64,000 nucleotides of DNA, from positions 3,410,001 to 3,474,000 of the forward strand of contig NC_079235.1 of the NCBI RefSeq assembly GCF_028502605.1, in the 5' to 3' direction. The position numbers and the translations under genes are program-made. This stretch comes from Trichoderma breve. Taxonomy: Eukaryota > Ascomycota > Sordariomycetes > Hypocreales > Hypocreaceae. Below the pieces are notes generated by a model that did not search any database, was not told the DNA's origin, and was given only the letters and a program-made list of their open reading frames with translations. Below are positions 1 through 10,500 of the stretch, in pieces; the stretch's first letter is position 1, and every line of letters begins with the position of its first letter.

Positions 1-1008
1 ATCGTGAGCTGGATGGCCGACAGCGTCGTATCTCTTCGAGTCGTCACCGCTGCAGGAGAAATCCTCCAAATCGGACCATCTTCCACGGGCGATGAACTCG
101 CTCTGTTCAATGTTCTCAACGGCGCTGGCCACGGTCTCTGTGTTGTCGCTGCCGTCACCATGCGAATCTACCCCTTGAGCAGCTTGAATCTCTCCCCGGC
201 CAGCAAAGATGATGCCACTCCCAGCATCTGGAGCCGCACCTTGATATTCCCTCCAACTGCCGTCGATGCCGCCGTCGATGCGTTCCTCGCCTTTGTCCCG
301 CCTCCAGACCCCATGAACTTCATCTTCGGCTTCACTCGAGGACCTCCCGGAACTCCCCTCGCTGGAAAGCCCATCATTGTCCTCACGGGCACATACTATG
401 GCCCTACCAGTGAAGCAGAAGCTTCACCCGCCGGAGCAAGCCTCCTCAGCCCATCCTTGGTCGAAAAAGCTCTCATAGCAAATACAGTCCAAGTCCCTTT
501 CCCCAACGTCAACAACGGCGTCGAGGCGATGAACGCTCACGGCGGCCATAAATCCATGGCCTCCGCCCGCATTGCCCGCCTCTCCCCTCAAAACCTCAAG
601 GCCGCCTTTGCCAAATTTCTCGCCGTGACAGAGAGATATCCCGACGCTGCTCGCACCGCCTTCATGTTTCACAACTTCAACCCTTCTAAGCTCGTCCAGT
701 TTGGCACCACCCCTGAAGGCAAAGGGAAATTCATCGAGGGCAGGGACAGAGGATTTTGCTCTATTGGGGTACTGTGGTGCTCTGAGCCCGAAACCAGAGA
801 TGCCCTGGTGGAATTCTTTGACGAGGCCACGGCTATTCTACAAAAGGACGATGAACAGGATGGCCTTCCTCCGAGAACGCATTCAGGAGTGATGAGGTTC
901 CTCCCTGGACGACGAGATTTGTTCGATGAGGAGAGACTGGCCGAGTTGGATCGAGTACAGAAAAGGTGGAATGGTGACGAATTGTTTTGGAGTCCTTATA
1001 AGGCGTGA
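1..1008 (+). CDS. FAD-linked oxidoreductase, BBE-like, 5' truncated by window edge
   Basis: The frame is open from the first base and ends at TGA 1006-1008, so only the C-terminal ~335 residues are visible. The segment VVTAAGEIL followed by LFNVLNGAGHGLCVVAAVTMR matches the second half of a PCMH-type FAD-binding domain (VTADG...; WALRGGGGNFGVVT in the family). The C-terminal end, with LDRVQKRWNGDELFW, resembles the berberine-bridge (BBE) tail (LKxKYDPxNxF). Such flavoenzymes oxidise alcohols or C-N bonds using covalently or tightly bound FAD and are often secreted. The N-terminal FAD attachment region is outside the window, so substrate and localisation cannot be judged. The codon at position 4 is GTG inside the gene, not a start. 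It is convergent with the sirtuin gene and separated from it by 429 bp. Confidence 0.8.
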   Translation: MVSWMADSVVSLRVVTAAGEILQIGPSSTGDELALFNVLNGAGHGLCVVAAVTMRIYPLSSLNLSPASKDDATPSIWSRTLIFPPTAVDAAVDAFLAFVPPPDPMNFIFGFTRGPPGTPLAGKPIIVLTGTYYGPTSEAEASPAGASLLSPSLVEKALIANTVQVPFPNVNNGVEAMNAHGGHKSMASARIARLSPQNLKAAFAKFLAVTERYPDAARTAFMFHNFNPSKLVQFGTTPEGKGKFIEGRDRGFCSIGVLWCSEPETRDALVEFFDEATAILQKDDEQDGLPPRTHSGVMRFLPGRRDLFDEERLAELDRVQKRWNGDELFWSPYKA

Positions 1009-1437
1009 AATCACACTGAGGGATATAGCAAATGAAGCTTGGTTGATGCTGTGTCTGAATCATAGTGTCCATGACAGTAATCTCGGACGTCTTTGAATAA
1101 ATATAATGAACATTAAAACTGTCATTGATGCCGTGCTCTCTTCCCACCTGATTTTGTCCTGTCAAAATCTTCCTGAATAAACCGAATAAGCCGAATGAAC
1201 CTTGGTTTTCCTCTATATCAAAGTAGGTGCCTAGTATTTTATTACCAAGAGCATAAGTTTACCATTATTTTTTTTAGCTCTGGCCCCCAGACCCAGCCAT
1301 AACCCCAGCCTAATCATGTATATATACCCAAATCCCGAATCCACTGTTGTATGCCTGCAAAACGCTCCTCATCCCGCCAGGGGCAAAACTCCATTTACTA
1401 ATGCCATTTATACATCCTAACCTTAACTCGCCTCAGT

Positions 1438-3246
1438 TCAGCAATCAATCAGATTTTGCATGTTGTGAGGAATAGACTTGGGAGATATCGTCTCCCTTTT
1501 ATATGGGTGCGAGGACCCGACGGGGGTGGAGGGAGGTAGAGAGCTCAAATCGCTCAATGGGGTATCATAAGAGAAGCCAAGCTCTACTTTCAGAGGCTCT
1601 GATTTCAGAGATGGCAGCGACAAAGGCTGAGGACGTTCATCGAGTTTCTTTGACGTCTTTCCCCTGGAGACATTTTTGACGGCTTTGAATGTGTCCGTGA
1701 CTGCGTTTTTGGGAGGCGCCTTGGGCTTGGCAGGCACCTTCGTCTTCCGTGGGCGCGGCTTCGCTGCTTTGGTTTGTTTGCCATTCTGCGGAGGTTGTCT
1801 CCCAATAGGGAGCTCGATCCGCTTCTTGGCGGCAAGCTTAGGGCTGGGTCGTGGCGTGGGAATGGCGTCCAAGCTGAGATCGTGATCAGTGCTGGATTGG
1901 CTGAGAGGCAGTGCAACCTCAAGTTTGGTGTTCCTGAGGCGTTCTTGGTTTTGGCTGTCCTGCTCTGTAGACACGAGATAGTCGTTGCCGATATCACAAT
2001 CCCACGGTGGTAGGGCCGCTAGGTGAGCCACCTTGTCGCACGGAGAGCGCACAACAAGATCCCAGCAGTCCTTGAATAACGCGTCCTTGGGCTCCGCGTC
2101 GGTATTGACCCAGATTGTAAGTCCATCTCTTCGGCCCCTCGTAACCTGGCACATCTCCCTGACGAGTCTCCTCGTGCCTGGAACCTTGAGAGTCGTTCCA
2201 ACGACAATCACACAATCTGGCCGAGCCTTCAAATCGGCACTAGAGACATTTCCAATGGCCTCTTCGTCAGGGTTGTATTCGTTGTAAAGAACAAATCGCG
2301 GTCTTAGACGCCCAATGCCGTGACTTCGCTTTCCTGCGTGCCTCGTTCTGACTTCGTCGTCGACTGTGCATGCATTGCACAGTGGAGCCTCTGGCCCTTC
2401 AAAGAGCTCCCTGTTGAATTTTTCCACGTTGCCGCATTTGCTGCAAACCATATGCTGCAATCCACCGTGGAGCTGGATGGTGGCCGGCCAGGGGCCCTTG
2501 AGGGGTAACGGGATCTTGGTAGTCAGCGGTTCCATGTTTGCGTCGAGACCGTCGATATTCTGGGAGTAGAGTCGCAGCAGTCGTCCTTCTTGCGCCAATG
2601 ATGCCAGCAGACGGTGGAACGCAGTAGGGCTGGCCTTCGTGGTCATCTCATCCATTTCCCGGACCATAGAGTGGAAATATTGCGTTGACGAATCATGCCG
2701 GTAGACAGACGCGTCAAACAGGTGCTTGCCTGAGCCTTTTAGGTTGTGCTGATTTTTGGCACGCGCAAAGAGACCAGAGGATGATCGAAAATCAGGAATA
2801 CCTGCTGACACGGAAATACCCGCGCCGGCAATGACGACAATCTTCTTCTTCTTCCGCAGGGCCGCAATCAGTCTTTTTTCCTGAGCTTTTTCTGCGTCTG
2901 TCATATCCTTGTCCTCCTTATTCATGTAGTTTAAGTATTCTGTTGTACGTTCTTTAGGCTGATAAACTTTGCGTCTTTTTGCTGGAGGTTGCTCGTCATC
3001 CGCGCTCTTTGAGGAATCATTGTCGTCCATAGGCTGGCCAAGACTGATGGTGGCCGTCAGTCGCATTGGGGATTGAGCTCCCGAGGCAGTCGTAGACATG
3101 GGCGAGGGATAGCGTCTTGAAAGGTCGACGGCAGAAACTGGGATATCGGGCAGGGAGGGCGTATTTGAGAGGGTCGAGAGGGGTGACGATGGCGACTCGC
3201 GCGGGGAGCCGCCAGGAGAGGATAGAGGACTTGAAGGGTTATCCAT
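1438..3246 (-). CDS. Sir2-family NAD-dependent histone deacetylase, Hst3/Hst4 type
   Basis: A single-exon gene of 602 aa. Visible sirtuin motifs are GAGISVSAGIPDFRSSSGLF (NAD-binding loop), SQNIDGLD, LHGGLQH with the catalytic His, two CxxC zinc pairs (CSKCG and CNAC) and VVGTTLKVPGTRRLV. The GAGIS-V-SAGIPDFRSS variant and the ~600-aa length with long Ser/Pro/Lys-rich tails fit class Ib sirtuins (yeast Hst3/Hst4), which deacetylate histone H3 K56 in the nucleus. The frame stays open to 3348, but that upstream codon is TTG. The ATG at 3246 begins MDNPSSP and is taken as the start. A basic stretch PPAKRRK in the N-terminal tail could be a nuclear localisation signal. Orthologues such as Aspergillus HstD are known to influence secondary metabolism. 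Confidence 0.88.
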   Translation of the reverse strand: MDNPSSPLSSPGGSPRESPSSPLSTLSNTPSLPDIPVSAVDLSRRYPSPMSTTASGAQSPMRLTATISLGQPMDDNDSSKSADDEQPPAKRRKVYQPKERTTEYLNYMNKEDKDMTDAEKAQEKRLIAALRKKKKIVVIAGAGISVSAGIPDFRSSSGLFARAKNQHNLKGSGKHLFDASVYRHDSSTQYFHSMVREMDEMTTKASPTAFHRLLASLAQEGRLLRLYSQNIDGLDANMEPLTTKIPLPLKGPWPATIQLHGGLQHMVCSKCGNVEKFNRELFEGPEAPLCNACTVDDEVRTRHAGKRSHGIGRLRPRFVLYNEYNPDEEAIGNVSSADLKARPDCVIVVGTTLKVPGTRRLVREMCQVTRGRRDGLTIWVNTDAEPKDALFKDCWDLVVRSPCDKVAHLAALPPWDCDIGNDYLVSTEQDSQNQERLRNTKLEVALPLSQSSTDHDLSLDAIPTPRPSPKLAAKKRIELPIGRQPPQNGKQTKAAKPRPRKTKVPAKPKAPPKNAVTDTFKAVKNVSRGKTSKKLDERPQPLSLPSLKSEPLKVELGFSYDTPLSDLSSLPPSTPVGSSHPYKRETISPKSIPHNMQNLIDC

Positions 3247-4897
3247 GATGTTGTTGGATCCAAAGTCGATCGGTCTTTTGTGGTGAAAAGAGAGAAGGGG
3301 GTAGGGGAAAGGGAGAGAGTTGCCGCGAGGACGCGCGAGGTCGTCCAAAAGAGAAAATTCAGGTGCACCGCGAACCCAGGCTAGACCATCTCGCAGCTGA
3401 CAAAGTCCCGGCTTTCTTTTTCTTTCCTCTCGGTCTTTAGTTGTTCCTTCTCTTCAGCTTGGACTTGTGCTGTCTTTCGGCTACATCCAGCCTTGAGCAA
3501 ACGCGATGGTGCAGGATTCAAAGAGCGAATTTGAGGCGACTTTGCGTCCCAAGGTTTTGCAGGTCCAGATGCGGAGTTTCGGGGGTGTGGGCAGACGAGT
3601 GAAGACCCGAGCCAGTAACCAGTGGCAGAGAGGAGAGAGGGCCACCGCCAGTACCCCAACCTGCAGCCAAATCTCCAGCTGCTGTTTTAAAGCCCGGCAC
3701 GCGAACGTGCAGCGACAATCTTAGCGCAGCGTGGGGCGTTGCAAGCGTTGCAGGCGTAAGGGGGCTTGCTTTTAGAGTTCCCTTTTCGCGAAGGAAGAGG
3801 CACGACGCAAGGTGGGCTGGGCTGAGGCTTATGCCAGTCACGGAACAAAGCAAAATGTCGAATCGCCTCTGCAGCCTCGGTCGGAGCTAGGTAGTTTCTG
3901 TCCAAGAAAGCCTTGTCGAGGTGAGGCTTGACTGGCACACGATGGTTGAATCAGTGGCGCCAAGCGCGTTCGTGTATCGTGTCGGAGCCCAAGTTGCGTG
4001 AAACGGGAAACGCGAAGCCCTGGAACGCAGATTTTTATCGGAACAGAAGTTGGGAGCCAATGGCGATCCAGCCCATTGTGTTCCAGTTTTTTGTGCCGTG
4101 CCTGGTGAGAGAAGCCGTACAGTAAGGTTGAAGATGCACGAAACCTAACATGGGGGGAAAGGGAGAAGAATAAGATTAAGAGTTTAGAAGAAGAAAGTGA
4201 AAATTACAAAATTAAAGCGACTAATGCACACCCACATCTACCCAAAAAGATGCAGAAAAAGAAGCAGCAGGATATCGTCATTTTCTTCACGTCCATATTA
4301 AACCCTCCGCTCCCTCGCCCAAATTGAAGCTCAGCCCAGCTCCTGCCAGCTCATCACAGCAACTACTTGTACATACAGTGGGCCCCCGGCTTGTTCCTGC
4401 CAAGGTGGTCTGTTATGACGCTGCCGTTGCCCGGAAACTGCAGCCGCGCTAACTAGCTAGGGTAGCATTCTGTAGTGGGGCGCTTTCCGTTTTGCATTTT
4501 CTCCCAGACGATGACGACGGGCTGCAGCAAGCCAAAAATCGGTACCTTGGGAATGCAGTACACTATGTACCGCATATTATATCATCTGCAATGCGCGTTC
4601 GGCAGCGTGCAGAGAGCGCGATTCTAGAATGACGCATTTATGTGGTATTGGAGATGATGCATATCAACTGCCTGGGTATTGATTATTACCTAGCAGAGCT
4701 TCCAAATCACAGAATCTAAGCCAGCAGTGACAATGATGCTGGTTGAATAGCAAACTTCTCAAATCAGTGCAGTCCCTCGTTATGCACATGTCAAAGGTCT
4801 GACCGTCACGAACCACTTCTCAGGACTTCTCATGTTACTTATATGCAAAAAAGTAGTGTTGTTACATAAATACAGTTGGTTCTATATCCAGAACCCT
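3247..4897. other. Intergenic: sirtuin 5' region and rhomboid 3' region
   Basis: Both flanking genes lie on the minus strand, so the part next to 3247 is the sirtuin promoter/leader and the part next to 4897 is the 3' end of the rhomboid gene. Pyrimidine-rich tracts around 3410-3460 are typical of fungal promoters. The short open frames here have no recognisable motifs. No RNA gene or repeat was seen. Confidence 0.6.
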
Positions 4898-6565
4898 CTA
4901 TTTCTTTTCATCAGTCATCCTCCGGTCCTCCGCCTCTCCAGACAAGATATCTATCACGGCCTTGTCTTCCCCTACGGGCGTCTTCCTCCTCTCCGTCCTA
5001 TTAATAAGCTCGATTCCCAGTATACCCGCGATGATACCGGCAATATGAGACGCAATGTCTACCTTGAGCTTCACCGTCTTCCCCAGGCCGGCCAGTTGTA
5101 CGGCCGTGATTAGTGCCAGAAAGACAATGCCGTGGACGCCGTCCTGTGGCAGTCCAAAGATCTTGAATCCATCGGAGCGATGTTCCCAAAAGTAAGCTGA
5201 GCATAATCCCAGAGTTGCGCCCGACGCACCCAGGGATGTGACAGTCAGCCAGCCCCTGAGCGTGTACGTGACCAGACTACCCAAGAAACCCATAGAGCCG
5301 CAGCCGAGGTACAGCGCAAGGAAATCTGCACGCCCAATCTCATCGTGCAAACACGTTCCGACGAACCAAAGAGGCACCATGTTGACCAGCAAGTGGCTGA
5401 GTTTGGTATGTGAGAAGGCCGCGGTAAACAGCGTTACGGGTCGCACTGTCGCCACAACAAAGATCATGTATCGGTTAAAGAGAGCCCAGAGTGGCGGTAT
5501 CCTCCATCCCAGGTACACCAGGGCATTGATTCCAATCAGAGCACCAACCGTAGCATGCGAAGTCGACACCTCTCGGAACAACCTGTACCGCGGCGCCGGC
5601 TCCTCATACACCATGGCTACGGCGGCGATGAAGCCGAGCACCAGAGCCACCACGGTAGCAGAAGGCAGAATTCGCTCCCAAGGCTTCAACTCTGGCGGTG
5701 CCTCCATATCAGACTGTGCAGCCTTGTAGTATTCCGCCACACGAGGGTTGGTAATCTCTCGGACTTGATCATCTCGCTTCGCCAATGGACCTGAAACGCC
5801 CTCAACAGCTTCCTTTGCCTTGCGTTCCTCTTCTAGGGCCTTCTCTCTAGCCTTCTCTCGGGCCTTAGTCCGCGCTCGCAGCTCGTCAATTTTGCTACGA
5901 CCGTAGATGGGATCGGGCTTGTAGACATCGGCAACATCGTCCTCTTCGGTGCTTTCTCCCTTGCTCGCCCTAGCCTTCTTCTCAGCCGCCTGTTCCATCT
6001 CTTGCTCCATCTGCTCCAGTTCATCCTCTGCTCGTAGGCCTGCGTTCCTAATCTCCTCTACCGGTACAGTTTTCCGTAGATATGCCAATGCTCTGGCAAT
6101 TTCCTCATCCGTAAACTGCGCCGTGTGTATCGCAAACGCGGGATCCTCCAGTGTCCCAGCCACTCTTCTACCATGTAGAATCCGTAGCAAATGATTTGCC
6201 CTTTTGCCGCCGATTCCTTTGCCAAATATTCTGTCCACCTCGGCCCCGGAGAGATCTCTGCCGCCGAAGGCGAGCCCGGTCTGGTCACGGTAGTCTTTCG
6301 GTAGCTCTTCGTAGTCACGAATAGTCTTGGGCGCAAAAAAGGTCCGGCGGCCGCCATCAAGCCGTCGGCATGCCCTCAAGCCTGTCCACTCGGTCCGCCT
6401 CAGCGCTTCTCTGCCGGGGCCCTGGAAATGACAGCATGATATCCATCGCGAGGCTGCGATATTCGTTATCGAGGTCGAAGTCGAGCATGTCGCAGCCTGT
6501 CTCGAAATGCCCCGCGCGGCCCTCAGCAGCGACCGAGAAGCATTCGAATAGCTGAGCCCGTTCAT
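4898..6565 (-). CDS. Rhomboid-family intramembrane serine protease, probably mitochondrial
   Basis: A single-exon gene of 555 aa starting at ATG 6565. The C-terminal third is a rhomboid domain: the catalytic Ser is in GASGA (S448) and the partner His in DIASHIAG (H507). About six hydrophobic segments surround them, including ALIGINALVYLGW, LLVNMVPLWFVG and AIYF/GIVFLALITAVQLAG-like helices. The N-terminus (RSLLRAARGISRQAATCS) is rich in Arg/Ser and lacks acidic residues, like a mitochondrial presequence. The middle contains a long charged coiled-coil-like segment (about 190-260). This layout matches fungal mitochondrial rhomboids (Pcp1/PARL relatives), which cleave inner-membrane proteins. 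The exact orthology (Pcp1 or a second mitochondrial rhomboid) is inference. It looks like a housekeeping gene marking the left border of the cluster. Confidence 0.85.
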   Translation of the reverse strand: MNGLSYSNASRSLLRAARGISRQAATCSTSTSITNIAASRWISCCHFQGPGREALRRTEWTGLRACRRLDGGRRTFFAPKTIRDYEELPKDYRDQTGLAFGGRDLSGAEVDRIFGKGIGGKRANHLLRILHGRRVAGTLEDPAFAIHTAQFTDEEIARALAYLRKTVPVEEIRNAGLRAEDELEQMEQEMEQAAEKKARASKGESTEEDDVADVYKPDPIYGRSKIDELRARTKAREKAREKALEEERKAKEAVEGVSGPLAKRDDQVREITNPRVAEYYKAAQSDMEAPPELKPWERILPSATVVALVLGFIAAVAMVYEEPAPRYRLFREVSTSHATVGALIGINALVYLGWRIPPLWALFNRYMIFVVATVRPVTLFTAAFSHTKLSHLLVNMVPLWFVGTCLHDEIGRADFLALYLGCGSMGFLGSLVTYTLRGWLTVTSLGASGATLGLCSAYFWEHRSDGFKIFGLPQDGVHGIVFLALITAVQLAGLGKTVKLKVDIASHIAGIIAGILGIELINRTERRKTPVGEDKAVIDILSGEAEDRRMTDEKK

Positions 6566-7593
6566 TCTGCCGGAGAATGCTTTTCAATCTGTCGCTGGTT
6601 TCTGTCCAATGCGCCAACTGCGCGCCGAGGTGCCGAATAGGCCTGCCCCCAGAATCGAAGGAGTTGTGCGAGATACTGAGGTTGCCCACGAAGAATTTCC
6701 TTGCCGAATTGGATAGAAGCGGCGGTTTGTTGCGCCACTCCGGAGTTGGGCTGACAGGGGTTTACTGTGGAGCCACAGCCGGCTTCAATCATGATCCTCC
6801 ACTAACAACCGGCAGTCGGGAAAGGGTACTGAGTATGTTGATTGAGTAGATGAGGTAACACCAAGTAACTGTATAAGAAGATTTGCGGCTTACCTATAGA
6901 TCAATGGCCAACATATGTCCTAACATCATCTGGCGTTTTGACCTTTGTTTTTCTGGGTGCCTAGTACTAAGGTACCAGATGTCTCTGTGAACCTATGTAC
7001 CTACGGTATATCAATAATATTGAACCTCGAAGTCTAGCTTACAAGTTTCTTCCTGCAAGTTTCCGGCTTCCGCTTGCCGCACTAAATATACTAGAGAAGG
7101 ATATTTCTCATTCAATCTGTTGTAATTAGCTAAGGCCCTATTCAGGAGTCTCTCAGCGTCATTTACTCTTCGGCGATCTGGATAATCTCAGTGGTGCTAC
7201 CCTAGGAGATGGCCCACGAGAAACAGGGGATCTCCAAGCCCGGTCCAACCCGCGTCTTTCTCGAGAGGGGCTATGAAAGAGATAGACATGTAGTCCATAT
7301 AGTAGAGTTAATATATTGTATATATTAATATATTAGCACCTGGGATTAGCCATTTCTTCCAATACATACTTTTGTGAAATGCCCCGTCAAATCATGGCCG
7401 TCAAGATAAACACTCTTCAAAATACTTTAAATAGTGTAGCCTCTCTCGGCAAGGACTGCATGTGTGACTCTGTTACTAACATCAAAAAACATAGTACTAC
7501 GCTCTTTCATTGATATACCAAATTACAAAGATATATATAGTTCTACATTTAATATTACTCTAATACTAACTCCTATACTTCAATTGCGTCTTT
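6566..7593. other. Intergenic between rhomboid promoter and PKS 3' end
   Basis: About 1 kb. The right half (7280-7560) is strongly AT-rich with many TATATA/TTAATATAT runs and no convincing open frame. The left part is the rhomboid promoter. Nothing else was recognised. Confidence 0.5.
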
Positions 7594-10500
7594 TCAAATT
7601 TCACTCACTTTGACTAGCATGCTTTTGGAAGCAATCTTGATGGATAGATCAGCCAGGGGAACCGCGCTAAGTAGTTCAAATACTGATATGTCAGACTGCA
7701 GCTCCTTCTTTGTGTGATTCCGGATTTCGACGGCTTTTAATGAGTCCACTAATCAAAGTAAGCTTCCATTGAATGCACATGAAGAAAAATAAAGACTCAA
7801 CTTACCCCCAAATTCAGGAAGTGGCTTGCTTGCGTCTACGTCTTCCGCATCGATCCCAATAGCGGCTCCGATCAGGGATTTGAGGACACTCTCCACAACC
7901 ACAGCCGCCTCGGCCTGGCTGGCAGCATTAGATAGTCTTTCGATGACGCTCGGACCCTTGCTAGCGCCGTCTACATCGGCCACTGGAGCATCTAGTAGGC
8001 GGTGGACGAACTTCTGATCCCTGAGAAAGCTAGCTGTAGCATCTTGGTGAACAAACTCATCCCCGAGTCCTAGGACTACATTGGCGGGAATCGAAACACC
8101 ATTAGCAGTTGTTGCCCGTGCAACTGTACCCACAGCCACTTTGAGTTCATCAACGGTACAGCGCAAGCCAGTCCATCCATGAGAATATCTGCCGAGATAA
8201 TCTTCTAGCTCTCCGAACTCGCCGGATGAGGTAAAATGGGATGAGTCGACCACAAGGCCAACGTCAATACTTGTTGCTGCGATGCCCAGGTGCTTATTAG
8301 CATAGACAGCAAGGGCGTCCTCGAAAGTATTCCCCGCGGCATAATTCGCCTGGGCAATATTTCCGATGACACCGGTGATCGATGAGAGCAGAATGAATAA
8401 CGGGTTCGTTTCAGGAGACAACTGAGAGAGCAGGTTTTGGGAGCCTCGAGTTTTCGGCTGGAAAGCTCGAGTCCATTTATCAAATGTCATGTTATCAAAA
8501 ATTGAATCCTGTCACTTGGTTAGCGCAAGCTGTGGGTTGTAATATGGAAGCTTGGTGGTCTTACCCCAAGAACCATGGCAGCTTGAATTATGCCTCTAAT
8601 GGCTCTCCCTTGTTTTCGCAACGTATCAAAAACTCCCTTTACGGCTTCAGCGTCGTTGACGTTGCACTTGAATGCCTCAGCATTGCAGCCACGCCGGCGA
8701 AAGCCCTCCAGGTCTTCTTCGTTCTTTGCTCCGCCAGAGCGAGAGAGGAAAACGAGATGTTTGGCACCATGATCAATCAGCATGGACGCGAGTCCCAAGC
8801 CAAGCGCGCCTAAGCCACCAGCAAGCACATACGTACCATCACTATGCAATTGAAGTGGTGCTGCAGGGGGTGTCACGGTGAGAACTTCATCGTTTGCAGA
8901 AATGGATACCACCATGCTCTCACTCTCCTCCTGGATTTGAACTGTGCTAATGCTTGCCAACTGGCTCACTGGGATCGTGCGAGTCACGGGGCTGATGAGT
9001 TGTTTTGGGTCGCCAAAAGCGGCCTGGAACAGCTCTGTGACCAGCGCCGGACGTGATTTCCGTACAAGTTCCATGTTGACGCGTAACAGCGAGGCATTTC
9101 GCTTCGAGAGAGGCAGAACAATATCACAGCCTACGCCGACATCCAGGAAGGATCCCGAGTCGGCGAGAACAGAGAGGGACGGGATGACAGCGTCTGTGAG
9201 GGTCGAAGCGAATATAACGTCCACTCCTGCACCGCGGGTACGTTGTCTGATAGCAGAGATGAAATAAGTAAGAGCCGAATCGAAGACTTGTGATGGGGAG
9301 AGACCGTATGTCCCGACGAGCAGATCCCTTGCCGAGCTGGACGACACAAGAGCATACAGCTCGGCCCCGACAGACCGGGCAAGCTGAACGGCAGCAAGTC
9401 CAAGGCTGCTCTCGGCGTCGTGGATTAGAATACGGTCACCAGCGCCTAAGCCAGCCAGTGTTCTCAAGGCGTACTGGGCTGTAACGAGGCCGGAAGACAG
9501 AGCCGCGGCTCCTTCACCAGACATGTGGGAAGGCAACGCCGCCACATTCCGGACATTCTGGCGAACACGGGACTTCAACGAACCTACTCCAAGTGCAATG
9601 ACATGCTGTCCAACAGAGAGAGACTTGACATTCGCCCCGCAGCTCAAGATCTTGCCAACTATCTCATTAGCCAAAACTAGTCCTCCCGATATGGTTGCGA
9701 AGTCGACTTCGATTTCCACCTCATCCGTATCGAGAGGGCGACTTGCACTCTCATCCTCGACCCAGAGGTTTGAGTCTTGACTAAACGTAAGCATGCTGCT
9801 ATGGCCACGAATATTCGTCAACCTAGGCTCAGCAACTCCGCTGTAGTGCATCAGCTCGCCCTCCAAACCAACAGCATCAACTGCTCGGGGGACGTGAATA
9901 GCGCCGTGGAGTTCGGCAAACTCTGTCTCGGCATCCTCATACAGGGAGGCGCTCCAGACCCGGGCCACGAGCTCCGAGCTGCGCGGCCGCTTGATATCGA
10001 ATGCAGGTGAAAGATCCAGGTGTGAAATGGTAGCCAGTGGGTATTCGTTTCGCATCACGCGCAACAAGCCCTGGGCCGGTGCAAACTCAACGCCGCCAGA
10101 CCACGATTCAAGCTGGCCACCACGAGTAATCCAAAACAGGTTCTTGACAGACGATACGAGGGACTTGAATGCGGCCAAGTCTTGATCGCCCCAAGAGTAA
10201 ATGAAAGGCGATTCAACTTCCAACAGCGAAATTACATGCTTGTCAGTGAGCTGCTCTACAACATCGGCAGAAAAGCCGGTCGAACCAGCCGACACCCCTC
10301 GCAGTAGGAGGCTCTTGCGGAGGTTCGAGGCTAGCTCGAGCGCCATAGGCGAAGCCGATGATGGCAGGAGAATATGAACTTCGGCCGGTACATCAGAGGC
10401 TTCTTTGGGGGATATCAAAGCCGTCAATAAGCCTTTCTCAGAGCCGAGAACATTGGTGAATCCAGCGGCTTCCAATGACGTCTTAGCCATTGCTACTTTC

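Noticed and set aside
3247..3348. Longer N-terminus for the sirtuin starting at 3348
   Set aside because: The codon at 3348 is TTG on the minus strand; the first in-frame ATG is at 3246.
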